64,000 nucleotides of DNA from an uncultured Granulosicoccus sp. (lineage in GTDB: Bacteria > Pseudomonadota > Gammaproteobacteria > Granulosicoccales > Granulosicoccaceae): positions 1 to 64,000 of the forward strand of contig CALKLO010000011.1 of the NCBI GenBank assembly GCA_937991945.1, given 5' to 3'. A program made the position numbers and the translations under genes. Below the pieces are notes generated by a model. That model saw only the letters and a program-made list of their open reading frames with translations, was not told the DNA's origin and searched no databases. Below, piece after piece: positions 9,163 through 17,949 of this stretch; positions within the stretch are counted from its first letter, which is position 1; each line of letters opens with the position of its first letter.

Positions 9163-10734
9163 TTAGAGAGTTTTCAAATATTCCAACACAGCCGTGCGCG
9201 CATCATCGGTCAAGTGATCGCCGAATATGTGCCCCTTATTGCTGTAACCGCTAAGCCTAGTATCGTAAATTTCGATAGGTTTTGGGGTCACAACATCGGC
9301 CGGTTGAAGCTGCGTAAATCGCCAGCCTACGTCAGATTGGTCGTAATCGTTCTTATTGTCAGCACTTTGCACCTGATGTGTCCAGAGCGCTGGTCGTGTG
9401 CTGCTATCCAGAACCGCTCTTAAACTGGGTACCGAACCATTATGTAGGAAAGGTGCTGTGGCCCAAATACCGTCCAACGGTGGGGCAACGTAGCCAGGAC
9501 CTGGCGCTGCCAACGCTATTTCACCAAAAAATGAACGATTAAACCAATCGATGTACGGCGCACCCGATTCCAACGCAAAATCCACAAGCCGAGAATCGGT
9601 CTGAACAACCTCAATCGGCACTAGCCTAGCGGGGTATTGCGGTTGCTGAGCATAGGTACCATGGCAGCCAGCGCAGGTTTGTTCAAATACGATTTGCCCT
9701 TTGTCCGCCAACATCGAATTAATGGGGAAAGGCCATGCTGGAGGTTTAAGACTGGCAATGTAGGCTCGGATATCAGGCGCGTAGGCGTCTATCTGCTCCA
9801 ACGCTTGCACGTCATCAGAACACATCATCGACGCTGCCATCATGATGCGAGCATGATCCCCTCGCCCTTCGCCCAACCAAAACATGGCAGGCTTCTTACT
9901 CATACGCCACCACGGCGGAACGCTTACAGGCGGTGGATCTGTTGGAGGCATTGCCAGCAATGGTATGTCAGACCATGCGTTGGTTTTAGCATCGCGGTGT
10001 GCAATTAACGCAAACGTTAAATTATTCGCCGGGTTCACGCCTACGGTATGCATACGCGAATAAGGTGCTATAGCTGCAACGCGATCCGCATACAGCTCCC
10101 AGCTAAGCGTTTCAGCCTCGCCCCTAACGAGAAACCCAGCCCGTTCGACTAACGCTGATGAGTCATTCGTGAAATCTTGAAATTCATTGCCAAGGCCAAT
10201 GACTAACTCGCCAAACAACGTTGCGCCATGGCACGTCAGGCAATTATTACTAACCGTTGAAACGCCGAACTCATTGACAGACACGTTAGTACTGTAGGGC
10301 AAACCGTCGGCTTTGGGTGTACGGCCCACAACCTGGGTAACCGGATTGTCTGCTAACAATCGCCGGAATACTCGCTCGGGCAAACCACAGCTCACGTAGG
10401 CTTCCTCTAGCAACGCTTGCCGACCTTTCGATGCATCTCCGGCTCGCTGCTCGGTGTGCGCAATAAGGCCTGATGTCGCAAATCGAGTCTGCGACCACTG
10501 GGTTTCAACGACGCGACCATCAAGACGTTCAACGATATGGCTCACATCAGGCGACGCTGACACCTGTAAATCAGTTGCCAGCTGAAGCGGATTGTTTGAA
10601 ACACTTTCTACAGTGTTTATCTCTTGAGCTTTCGATGTATCAGTTGTTGATGTGGAGGTTGAAGTAGGCGCTGATTCCAGCCCACAAGACGTTAATGCGA
10701 AAACTGCAACGAACAATAGAAGACTCAGTCTCAT
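9163..10734 (-). CDS. RoxA-related di-heme cytochrome c lipoprotein
   Basis: A secreted c-type cytochrome with two heme-binding sites, CLTCH (Cys 165, His 169) and CAGCH (Cys 354, His 358), about 190 residues apart. The C-terminal part (APPLDGIWATAPFLHNGSVP, then YDTRLSGYSNKGHIFG and the ending EYLKTL) resembles the RoxA-like di-heme family, whose founder is a rubber oxygenase; the heme spacing also fits. I chose the ATG at 10734 because GGAG lies 9 nt upstream and it gives a clean lipoprotein signal peptide with lipobox LTSC (lipidated Cys 17). An ATG 39 bp earlier would overlap the upstream gene. At 523 residues it is shorter than RoxA. The substrate is unknown: it could be an oxygenase, peroxidase or electron-transfer protein. 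It is the last gene of a three-gene operon. Confidence 0.82.
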   Translation of the reverse strand: MRLSLLLFVAVFALTSCGLESAPTSTSTSTTDTSKAQEINTVESVSNNPLQLATDLQVSASPDVSHIVERLDGRVVETQWSQTRFATSGLIAHTEQRAGDASKGRQALLEEAYVSCGLPERVFRRLLADNPVTQVVGRTPKADGLPYSTNVSVNEFGVSTVSNNCLTCHGATLFGELVIGLGNEFQDFTNDSSALVERAGFLVRGEAETLSWELYADRVAAIAPYSRMHTVGVNPANNLTFALIAHRDAKTNAWSDIPLLAMPPTDPPPVSVPPWWRMSKKPAMFWLGEGRGDHARIMMAASMMCSDDVQALEQIDAYAPDIRAYIASLKPPAWPFPINSMLADKGQIVFEQTCAGCHGTYAQQPQYPARLVPIEVVQTDSRLVDFALESGAPYIDWFNRSFFGEIALAAPGPGYVAPPLDGIWATAPFLHNGSVPSLRAVLDSSTRPALWTHQVQSADNKNDYDQSDVGWRFTQLQPADVVTPKPIEIYDTRLSGYSNKGHIFGDHLTDDARTAVLEYLKTL

Positions 10735-10738
10735 CAGC

Positions 10739-11860
10739 TTACTCCGTCGGCTCAATCGATTGAATATCGACAAACCCTACTCCTTCGTGCGAACCACTCA
10801 CAGTCATGCCTCCTGCCCATCGAGTTCCAAAGGCATCTTGAACCTCTGCCACTGCAACGATTGGCGCCAACGCCAGTTCCATATCCAAGCTCGGAATTTT
10901 TAAGCGAATTGATTCAGCGTACGATAATCCTGTAGTGGGCGATTCGATGGCACCTTCATCAATCCACTCAACATCCAGAGCCTCTGGCATATCGCTCTTA
11001 CCTTGCAAGCGCACTGATACAGACTTAGGACCCCGCCCACTTCGCCGTTTTGTTCTAGTGATAAACAACGAATTATCGCTGCCATTATCGAATAGCTTAA
11101 TGCGTATTTGATCGATCACCACCGCACCACCGACGCTAACTGTATTTCCCCAACGATGTGTCAGCCAGAGTGTCCCAGCCAATGATTGTTTACCGTACCT
11201 ACCCTCCACAGGTATTCCCGTGTGCTCCCACTGATTGAACAGAGCAGACACTTCAAATTCAGGGCAAGCATCAGTTGTGGCAATCAAATTAAGTGTCGTA
11301 TCGGCAGCTGTGCGTCCGGTAAAAGCTGTGCGCCCTTTGCACTGACCCGCAGGAGAAATGGTTAGGCGTGTGTCTTTAACGAATATTTCGTTATCTTGGC
11401 TGGCGGCCAAACCAAGGGACACCCTTGCAATATCGCCGCGAGTATTAACCGCCGGCTCATCAGTACTGCCAGTAGAAATCTGCGCCCTAGCCACACTATT
11501 GAAAGCCCACGCTGAAGTGGACTCATTCGCCAAGCTTACTTTTAAACGATCAATTTGACCTGATACGGTGTGATGCTGACCATCATCGCCCAACAGAACC
11601 GCGCGAATTTCAAAGGATTCAAAACGTGCTTGAGGGTGTGCTTTTACATCCAGTGGTAGGCGCATTTCATCGACGCTCTCATCGGGCATGTCTAAAGACT
11701 CTACTAAAAGTTGCCAATCCAACACTGGCGGTGCCTGAGGTTCTTCGTCACTCGTTTGATTCCCCGCCTGACAACCGGCTATGCACAGTAGCAGCGCAAA
11801 AAATACTGCTGCCAAGCGACTTTTTTGAGTACGGCATACGCCGAAGTTTGCAAGGAACAC
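10739..11860 (-). CDS. CrtC/AttH-like lipocalin-fold lipoprotein
   Basis: A predicted lipoprotein: hydrophobic segment RLAAVFFALLLCIAGC with a lipobox Cys, then an acidic, Pro-rich linker. The mature part has features of the CrtC/AttH (hydroxyneurosporene synthase-like) lipocalin fold, notably LAGTLWLTHRWGN in the middle and GGMTVSGSHEGVGFVDIQ near the C-terminus. The assignment is tentative. The start is uncertain: there is no ATG. The GTG at 11860 overlaps the upstream stop by one base (TAGTG) and gives a 17-residue basic n-region, which I prefer. A TTG at 11914 would overlap the upstream gene by 55 bp. It lies between the PLD-like gene and the di-heme cytochrome, 4 bp from the latter. Confidence 0.7.
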   Translation of the reverse strand: MFLANFGVCRTQKSRLAAVFFALLLCIAGCQAGNQTSDEEPQAPPVLDWQLLVESLDMPDESVDEMRLPLDVKAHPQARFESFEIRAVLLGDDGQHHTVSGQIDRLKVSLANESTSAWAFNSVARAQISTGSTDEPAVNTRGDIARVSLGLAASQDNEIFVKDTRLTISPAGQCKGRTAFTGRTAADTTLNLIATTDACPEFEVSALFNQWEHTGIPVEGRYGKQSLAGTLWLTHRWGNTVSVGGAVVIDQIRIKLFDNGSDNSLFITRTKRRSGRGPKSVSVRLQGKSDMPEALDVEWIDEGAIESPTTGLSYAESIRLKIPSLDMELALAPIVAVAEVQDAFGTRWAGGMTVSGSHEGVGFVDIQSIEPTE

Positions 11861-13359
11861 TAAAAAGTACTCAACCCTGTCATTTCCATCAAGCGATATT
11901 GAATCGTTAACCAAACGCTATCGTCCGCAAAATCATCATAGTGTGTCGAATACCGTCGCCCGGAGGTGTTGTTCCACTGAGTTTCAAAAAACTGGGTCAT
12001 CTGAGTAGCGATGGGGGCATCGTGTCCCACGACAAGCCTAATATCTGTTTCTAAGTTCAAGTCCATCAGATTTCTGCGGGTAAAGTTCGCAGACCCCACA
12101 AAGAACTCATGCATTTTAGTGCCTTTAACATGCAGCCATTTTGCATGACATTGCTCGCCCTGCGTCACACACCAACGAACTTGTACCCCGGCTTTCATAA
12201 GCTCTGCAGCTACAGGTCTATTTGGCACACCGTTTTTGGCACGTCCAAATGCATCATTGTTTACATCCAATAGCACTCTGATGCTCACTCCTCGCTCAGC
12301 AGCCAGCTTCAGCGATCGAATAATATGCCTCTCACTTAAATAGAACATTGCCAGATCAATCTCATCTGCCTTGAGCGCGCTGTCAATCGCTCGGATAAGC
12401 GCGTCGTGAATCTTTGATTCGCTCACAACCTGGATAAGCGCTGTCTGGCCATCGTCCTCAACAGAATCCTTAGCTATTGCTTTGGGCACCCGCTCGACGC
12501 GAGCAACGGCTTGATCCAATAAGGGGAGTAATTGGCTCGAATCGCTCATTTTTAGCAATTCCCGCTCACTGTTGAGTAGATCGAGCACCACCGCTCCGCT
12601 AAAACGCAGCGCTATATTGCGGTGGGCACTGCTGCCATCATGAGGATTAGCCGAGCTAACCCACCCATGCAGGTCCTCGCCCTGATTGTCAGCGATCATT
12701 AATTTACGGTGATTTGCTTTGAAATTAAACAACGTTAAGTAGCTTCGTATCGATACGCGTCCCGCACCAAAAGGGTTTGGAAGCAGGTCTCCGGTACTGT
12801 TACCCCAAGGATGCGCGAGCGCCCTCCAAATTCCGGACCAAAAAGGGTTACTGTCTTGCAATTGATCAAGGCGAGTTAGCACAACGTGAACTCCCGCAGC
12901 TTTCAATCGCTCAAATTGAGCCGACTCGGTGCCGCCATAGACAGTATTGATCGGATCACTAATGACTACGATGTCCATATCCGGGTGCTTTTGCTGCTGC
13001 TCTACCAACACGTCGGTGAGCTCTGACGCCAGCGCTCGATGGGTTTCAGGAACGGGTCCTTGCCACTGATTGAACAGGAACATATCAATGACGATAATGT
13101 TTTTAGCAGCACGAATACCCTCAAATACTGCATCAAACAGCGTTTGGGACAGCTGCCTGCCGCCGGTTTCATCGATCCAGCTTGCATCATTAAAAAATTG
13201 GACATCCTCGACGGTTCGCGGTGGATACTCCAAAGCCACAGCCGCTGGCGGCGGTACGAAAAACCGTATCGCTGCCGATACCACTAGATACAACACGATG
13301 AGAAAGCCGAAGAGCGCCCAACGACTGGGGAGTTTGTGCCAATGTCCAAAAATGCTCAA
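11860..13359 (-). CDS. Phospholipase D-like protein (cardiolipin synthase superfamily)
   Basis: A PLD-superfamily protein of 499 residues with one N-terminal membrane anchor (ALFGFLIVLYLVVSAAIRFF, residues ~15-34). The first catalytic motif, NHRKLMIAD (His 217, Lys 219, Asp 224), is a full HxKx4D. The second, CHAKWLHVK (His 405, Lys 407), has Lys where the Asp usually stands but is followed by the typical GSANFTRRN. Members cleave or transfer phosphodiester bonds of phospholipids; some cleave nucleic acids. The helical anchor and the lipoproteins encoded downstream point to envelope lipid chemistry, which is an inference. It heads the operon with the AttH-like and cytochrome genes. The ATG at 13359 starts just past the structured intergenic region. 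Confidence 0.86.
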   Translation of the reverse strand: MSIFGHWHKLPSRWALFGFLIVLYLVVSAAIRFFVPPPAAVALEYPPRTVEDVQFFNDASWIDETGGRQLSQTLFDAVFEGIRAAKNIIVIDMFLFNQWQGPVPETHRALASELTDVLVEQQQKHPDMDIVVISDPINTVYGGTESAQFERLKAAGVHVVLTRLDQLQDSNPFWSGIWRALAHPWGNSTGDLLPNPFGAGRVSIRSYLTLFNFKANHRKLMIADNQGEDLHGWVSSANPHDGSSAHRNIALRFSGAVVLDLLNSERELLKMSDSSQLLPLLDQAVARVERVPKAIAKDSVEDDGQTALIQVVSESKIHDALIRAIDSALKADEIDLAMFYLSERHIIRSLKLAAERGVSIRVLLDVNNDAFGRAKNGVPNRPVAAELMKAGVQVRWCVTQGEQCHAKWLHVKGTKMHEFFVGSANFTRRNLMDLNLETDIRLVVGHDAPIATQMTQFFETQWNNTSGRRYSTHYDDFADDSVWLTIQYRLMEMTGLSTF

Positions 13360-13456
13360 TTAATGCCCTCCGACTTACTCTGAATTAAAACTACGTCACA
13401 ATTTGAGCTCGGCGACTTGATACAATCTCGCCACCCTGTACTTACATAGGCTGGGA

Positions 13457-13510
13457 CTGATTGTTCTGCCGGATTATTCGTTCTTACATAATAGTCCGTC
13501 AAACAATCAG
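13457..13510. repeat. Nested inverted repeat in the divergent PLD / exopolysaccharide promoter region
   Basis: The 292-bp gap between the PLD-like start (13359) and the BY-kinase start (13652) holds no gene. It contains outer arms CTGATTGTT (13457-13465) and AACAATCAG (13502-13510), a perfect 9-bp match, enclosing GGATTATT / AATAGTCC with one G-T position. It could be a dual operator or a large hairpin. A possible -10 (TATACT, 13602-13607) lies upstream of the BY-kinase without a good -35 partner. Confidence 0.5.
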
Positions 13511-13651
13511 CACACCGCATATTGCGAATAACAATAATAAGTTCGGCAGCTGTGACCGAATGGGGACAACGCTTGTGCTCTGCATTAACTGAGACAGGCT
13601 CTATACTCACTCCGGTGATCGGCAAGGCCAACGAAGACGGACCACGTTTTG

Positions 13652-15913
13652 ATGAAAACTTTGAATTACCCAAATGCCGGAGCGCCAATGCAAGGATATG
13701 CAACAGTACCGGCTACCAGTGACGCAAAGGAATATCTCAGGCTGCTACTTCGCCACAAATTCGGTTTGTTGCTAACGCTACTGCTCGGACTAGGATTGGC
13801 ATGGTTGTACCTAATCAGCACTGACAAGGTCTACGAGACCTCAGCGCTAGTTGAGGTCAACAAGCCCAACAACTACTTTAATTCTGATGGCAGTGCCAAC
13901 CAAACGGACTGGAACGCTCCCACTATAAAAGAGGAAGCCAATTTACTTCGCTCTCGGCGCGTACTAAGCCCGGTGGTCGATGCATTCGGTTTGCGCACAT
14001 ACGCTGAGGCTAAACGCTTACCCGTCTTAGGTGCTATGTCTCAGCGCATTCCCATCATGGCTGAGCTAATCTCAAACTTCAGCTTCGCACAGAAATACGC
14101 GTGGGGCGATGCCACCATAGACGTCTCTGAACTAACAGTGCCACGTCGCCTGGAAGATTCTGAACTCACGGTCACAATACTAGGCCCGAACGAATACAGC
14201 CTTTCCGATGAAAACCAAGTATTGATCGAACGTGCTCGAGTCGGCGATCAAGTCGCTGTCGAATTCAGTAATCAAGGGCCGTTAGTCATTCAGCTTTCCG
14301 AGATTGAAGCTCCAACGGGCGTTGAATTTTCCGTTGTCCGTGGCTCGCTGCAATCAACAGTCACGAGCTTGCGCGCAGATTTATCAACGGAAACCACCGA
14401 CAGCAAATCACGCATGGTGACGGTTAAGCTTCGAGGTAACGACCCCGAGCACATCGCGAATTTAACCAACGCGATCCTTGAGGAATACACCAGCGTAAAA
14501 CTAGGTTCTCAAAATCAATCCTCTGACGCTAAATTAGAAGTGTATGAAGAACAATTACCACGCGTCGAAGCAGAGCTGCGAGCAGCTGAGGTGGCATTGT
14601 CTGAATTTCGCAGAAGCGCAAATTCCTTCAACGAAGATGCTCAGATCGGTTTCAAACTAGCGCAGTTAGATAAATTAGAAACTGATTTGTTGGAAAAAGA
14701 GGTTGAGCGAGACGACCTTCTAAAACGCTATACCGTTAACCACCCAACACCTAAGCGGCTGCAAAAAGCGATCGACGTATTGCAAGACAAAATTAGACAA
14801 GTCCGCGGCACAATCCGTAGCGCTCCAAACACGCAACGTGAAATCGGCATATTAGAGGACGAGTTAGAAACAAAACGAAATCTATTTATCGAGATCAGTG
14901 AAGAATTACAAAAACTGCAGTTGGCCAACGTCGGAAACGTAGGCGAAGTTCAGATCATTGATGATGCCTTACCGCCACGAAAACCCGTATCACCGAGCAC
15001 ACTCCTAGCTGTTGCCGGTGGAACACTAGCAACGCTATTTTTGTATACCCTGTATCTGACTTTGCGTTCGGCGCTATCAACCGTTATCAGTGATCAAGAG
15101 TCTCTAGAGCGCGCATCAGGCTTGCCGGTTTATATGAATATCCCGAAAAGCTCCGCTCAACGACGTCTAGGCAACCCCGTTACGGTTGACCCTCGACGAC
15201 TACTACCCGGGTCCAGCGACGGTGGCGATAGCTCGAAAGCTATTTCTAGCAATGTACTAGCGCTGTCTAAGCCGGAAGACTATTCCATCGAGAACCTACG
15301 TGGTCTGCGTAGCATGCTCGAAGATGTCATGGCCGAGGCGAACAACAACGTCCTGATGTTCACAAGCCCTTTGCCAAGCATGGGCAAATCATTCTTGAGT
15401 TTAAACTTGGCAGTGCTCGTCGCTCAAACTGGGAAGAAGGTTCTTCTTATCGACGCTGACTACCAACGTGGCCAATTGCACAAATCACTTGGCCTACCTT
15501 CCGGCCCTGGGTTGCCAGAGGTTGTGCGCGGTAAAAGTGAACTTAAGGAAACGGTGAAAGCAACCTCAGTGCCGAATCTATACTGCATAGCACGTGGCTA
15601 TACCGGCGGAAGTGGCTCGGAAATCCCGAGTGATAAAGAGTTCGGTGCGTTCTTAGATGTTGTTGCACCCCGTTTCGATATCGCCATCATTGATACGCCT
15701 CCAGTACTAAGTGTTTCAACCGCAGCCTCATTGGGTAAACATGCTGGGTCGACTATCATGGTCGTGAAAGAAGGTGAAGTTAAAGAACCGCAACTTAGCG
15801 AAGCATTGAAGCGCCTCACATTTTCCGGCGTCAGAGTGAGCGGTTGCATTATGAATAGCTCGTCCTCTCCAACACCGAAGCATTACACCTACTACCAAGA
15901 ACAACTGGACTAG
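13652..15913 (+). CDS. Polysaccharide co-polymerase / BY-kinase (Wzc-type tyrosine autokinase)
   Basis: A single-chain Wzc-type protein controlling exopolysaccharide polymerisation and export. A short cytoplasmic start leads to membrane helix 1 (FGLLLTLLLGLGLAWLYLI, ~residues 37-55). A long periplasmic Wzz part with coiled coil follows, then helix 2 near residue 460 preceded by the PRKPVSPS motif. The cytoplasmic kinase domain has Walker A SPLPSMGKS, A' VLLIDADYQRGQ and Walker B IAIIDTPP. The C-terminus has a small tyrosine cluster (HYTYYQEQ, three Tyr), sparse for this family. I start at the ATG at 13652 (MKTLNY); the preceding TTG is also in frame. It is the first gene of the exopolysaccharide cluster. 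No outer-membrane Wza partner is encoded in the window. Confidence 0.93.
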   Translation: MKTLNYPNAGAPMQGYATVPATSDAKEYLRLLLRHKFGLLLTLLLGLGLAWLYLISTDKVYETSALVEVNKPNNYFNSDGSANQTDWNAPTIKEEANLLRSRRVLSPVVDAFGLRTYAEAKRLPVLGAMSQRIPIMAELISNFSFAQKYAWGDATIDVSELTVPRRLEDSELTVTILGPNEYSLSDENQVLIERARVGDQVAVEFSNQGPLVIQLSEIEAPTGVEFSVVRGSLQSTVTSLRADLSTETTDSKSRMVTVKLRGNDPEHIANLTNAILEEYTSVKLGSQNQSSDAKLEVYEEQLPRVEAELRAAEVALSEFRRSANSFNEDAQIGFKLAQLDKLETDLLEKEVERDDLLKRYTVNHPTPKRLQKAIDVLQDKIRQVRGTIRSAPNTQREIGILEDELETKRNLFIEISEELQKLQLANVGNVGEVQIIDDALPPRKPVSPSTLLAVAGGTLATLFLYTLYLTLRSALSTVISDQESLERASGLPVYMNIPKSSAQRRLGNPVTVDPRRLLPGSSDGGDSSKAISSNVLALSKPEDYSIENLRGLRSMLEDVMAEANNNVLMFTSPLPSMGKSFLSLNLAVLVAQTGKKVLLIDADYQRGQLHKSLGLPSGPGLPEVVRGKSELKETVKATSVPNLYCIARGYTGGSGSEIPSDKEFGAFLDVVAPRFDIAIIDTPPVLSVSTAASLGKHAGSTIMVVKEGEVKEPQLSEALKRLTFSGVRVSGCIMNSSSSPTPKHYTYYQEQLD

Positions 15914-15929
15914 TGAAAGCGTTCTAAAC

Positions 15930-15955
15930 TCACCCTTAAGTGTCAACAAGGGTGA
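15930..15955 (+). terminator. Hairpin downstream of the BY-kinase gene
   Basis: TCACCCTT / AAGGGTGA form an 8-bp perfect stem with a 10-nt loop, 16 nt after the BY-kinase stop. No T run follows, so it is a weak terminator or attenuating structure ahead of the next gene's leader. Confidence 0.35.
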
Positions 15956-16095
15956 AATGGGCAAGTTTTATAAAGTGTTTTCCGTTTTGTAAGGGTTTGT
16001 CAGGATAGAATCAACAAATGAGATCAGCGTCACTGGTTCGAAGCGGTCTCTCCAGTAAGATAGGTACGACTTAATCAGTACAGAAGTACGACACC

Positions 16096-16125
16096 TGAGT
16101 CATTCGCCAAAAGCTGAATGACTCA
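16096..16125 (+). promoter_or_regulatory. 5'-leader hairpin of the exopolysaccharide initiating transferase
   Basis: A perfect 10-bp stem, TGAGTCATTC / GAATGACTCA, with a 10-nt loop, ending 28 nt before the GTG start and followed by an A-rich stretch that contains the ribosome site GGAG. It sits in a 240-bp gap between two genes of the same cluster. It may act as an RNA leader element or an operator. Function is inferred only from position and symmetry. Confidence 0.45.
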
Positions 16126-16153
16126 TAAAAAAACATAAATAAAGGAGAGCAAG

Positions 16154-16900
16154 GTGCCGAGCGCCAACGTAGTCAATAATAATAAAAGCAAGACGGTCGT
16201 TGACCAGATTAGCGCCAATGCAGCGACCATGGATGTAGGTCCTGTTGACGCAAAACATTGGACGTCGCTAGTTGTAAGCAGCGACACTGATACTCTTGAG
16301 CCGATCGCAGGTGTAGGCGCGGCGCTCAAGCGACTCGAAGATTTTGTCCTCGGATCCATCGCCCTTGTTATTCTGTTTCCTGTCATGGCAGCTGTTTCAA
16401 TTGCTGTGAAGTTGGACAGCACAGGACCAGCTTTGTTCTGCCAAGCACGAAGCGGCCGAAACAAATCGATTATCAAGGTCTACAAATTTCGCACGATGTA
16501 TCAAGACGGACCTGCAGAGTTCAAACAGGCTCAAAAGAATGACCCAAGAATCACTCGAATAGGAGCTTTCCTTCGACGCACTAGCCTCGACGAATTGCCA
16601 CAGCTTTTCAATGTCATTCAAGGCAGCATGTCGATGGTCGGTCCTCGCCCTCACCCATTAAAACTGGATGAAGACTTCAAGTATGTGATCCCAGCTTTAA
16701 GCTCACGATACAGCGTTAAACCTGGTATCACGGGTTGGGCTCAGATCAACGGATTTCGTGGCGAAACTCGGCTAGTGAGCGACATGGTCTCAAGAATCGA
16801 ACACGATCGACATTACGTCAAAAACTGGAGCATTTTCTTGGACATCAAAATTCTTGTCCTAACCGTTTTCAAAGGCTGGACGCACAAAAACGCGTACTAA
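16154..16900 (+). CDS. ExoY-type undecaprenyl-phosphate sugar-1-phosphate transferase
   Basis: This enzyme starts repeat-unit assembly by moving a sugar-1-phosphate from a UDP-sugar to undecaprenyl phosphate at the inner membrane. At 248 residues it is the short ExoY-like form with only the catalytic domain. The hydrophobic re-entrant helix FVLGSIALVILFPVMAAVSI (~residues 60-80) precedes the family motifs KVYKFRTMY, LRRTSLDELPQLFNV, SMVGPRPH and KPGITGWAQINGFRGET. The start is GTG, fixed by AAAGGAGAGCAAG just upstream. The first ~50 residues are polar and poorly conserved in look. GalE in the same cluster suggests galactose could be the first sugar; that is inference. Confidence 0.94.
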   Translation: MPSANVVNNNKSKTVVDQISANAATMDVGPVDAKHWTSLVVSSDTDTLEPIAGVGAALKRLEDFVLGSIALVILFPVMAAVSIAVKLDSTGPALFCQARSGRNKSIIKVYKFRTMYQDGPAEFKQAQKNDPRITRIGAFLRRTSLDELPQLFNVIQGSMSMVGPRPHPLKLDEDFKYVIPALSSRYSVKPGITGWAQINGFRGETRLVSDMVSRIEHDRHYVKNWSIFLDIKILVLTVFKGWTHKNAY

Positions 16901-16927
16901 GCTCCAAAGAGTTAACTTTGCACGACC

Positions 16928-16954
16928 AGATCAGGCCCTAAAAGGGCCTGATCT
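16928..16954 (+). terminator. Terminator after the initiating transferase gene
   Basis: A perfect 11-bp stem (AGATCAGGCCC / GGGCCTGATCT) with a 5-nt loop, followed by GTTTCT, 27 nt after the stop codon. The stem is strong and the U tract short. It separates the first two exopolysaccharide genes from the main operon starting at 17129, so at least two transcription units are likely. Confidence 0.7.
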
Positions 16955-17128
16955 GTTTCTAGAATACGGGTTTTGATCACGATTAAGATCCAGTTTCATG
17001 CAGGTATTCTGGCAATCTGCCGCTACTCTCTATTGTAATATACGGCCAAGATGTTGCCCCTGCGAGTAACTGTTCGCACCGGGTTTAGTGCCATAGCGCT
17101 TTTTTGAGAAACCCCTTCTTCCTAGATT

Positions 17129-17944
17129 ATGGCTATGAGTGATACCAATCCACCCGTACAAACCGATACTGTGGGGCTAGAAAAGCGCTCATTGCTGGGG
17201 TTTTTCGCGCACCCTGGCACCATCGATGACTACTTACGCCTAACCAAAAGCAGCATTGAAGGTTCACAGCCTCAAACGGTTTTCTATCATAATCTGCATT
17301 CGCTCTACAGTTACTTTACTGACAAGTCGTTGTGCGATCACTACCAAGGCACAACCATTCTAGTCGATGGCATGCCATTGATTTGGTTAATGCAGCTGTT
17401 TAGGATTCCTGTTACACGTGCTCATCGAATTACTTATGTGGATTTCATATTTCCACTCTTGGAGCAAGCTCGTGATAACGATTGGAAAGTGTTTCATGTT
17501 GGCCAGAAAGCTGAAATCCAACAAGATGCTTTAGAGATTATTCGCCAAAAAGTGCCGGGAATAGACATTGCCGGGCATGATGGTTATTTCAATCAGGATG
17601 CTCAGCATGCTGAAAGCCTAGCGGTCGTGGAGCAAATGAATGCTGCACAGAGCGATATCGTGCTTATAGGTTTTGGCGCACCAAAGCAGGAAGCATGGCT
17701 AAACGCACATCGCCATCTTATCAACGCACCCATTGTATTCACGTGCGGAGCCTGCATGGAGTACGTGGCTGGCGCTGTAAAAACGCCACCAAGATGGATG
17801 GGCCGTATGGGATTAGAATGGAGCTTTCGTCTTATCGAAAATCCCAAACGATTCGCTTTTAGATATTTAGTGGAACCCATACTGCTCGGTGCCATACTGG
17901 TATTTAACGGCATCAAAAATCTTATAAGCGGTAAGAAGGCCTAA
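17129..17944 (+). CDS. WecG/TagA/CpsF-family glycosyltransferase
   Basis: A glycosyltransferase of the WecG/TagA/CpsF family (GT26), 271 residues, adding the second sugar to a lipid-linked monosaccharide at the cytoplasmic face of the membrane. Diagnostic stretches are ILVDGMPLIWLMQLF, RITYVDFIFPLLEQA, IVLIGFGAPKQEAWLNAH, and CGACMEYVAGAVKTPPRWMGRMGLEW. The latter two are the classic family blocks. The C-terminus carries a hydrophobic stretch (EPILLGAILVFNGI) that may help membrane association. Two close ATGs (17129, 17135) are possible starts and neither has a clear ribosome site. It begins the main biosynthetic run, with the flippase gene following at once. Confidence 0.92.
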   Translation: MAMSDTNPPVQTDTVGLEKRSLLGFFAHPGTIDDYLRLTKSSIEGSQPQTVFYHNLHSLYSYFTDKSLCDHYQGTTILVDGMPLIWLMQLFRIPVTRAHRITYVDFIFPLLEQARDNDWKVFHVGQKAEIQQDALEIIRQKVPGIDIAGHDGYFNQDAQHAESLAVVEQMNAAQSDIVLIGFGAPKQEAWLNAHRHLINAPIVFTCGACMEYVAGAVKTPPRWMGRMGLEWSFRLIENPKRFAFRYLVEPILLGAILVFNGIKNLISGKKA

Positions 17945-17949
17945 TCTTG

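Noticed and set aside
10735..10773. Upstream ATG of the di-heme cytochrome gene
   Set aside because: It would overlap the upstream gene and bury the lipoprotein signal. The internal ATG has GGAG at good spacing.
13356..13703. Minus-strand open frame of 115 codons in the PLD / BY-kinase gap
   Set aside because: It overlaps the BY-kinase start and the nested inverted repeat, has no recognisable protein features and no ribosome site. It is a chance frame.
16030..16060. GGTTCGAAGCGG stretch resembling a tRNA T-loop
   Set aside because: No matching acceptor, D or anticodon arms around it. No tRNA gene is found here or elsewhere in the window.
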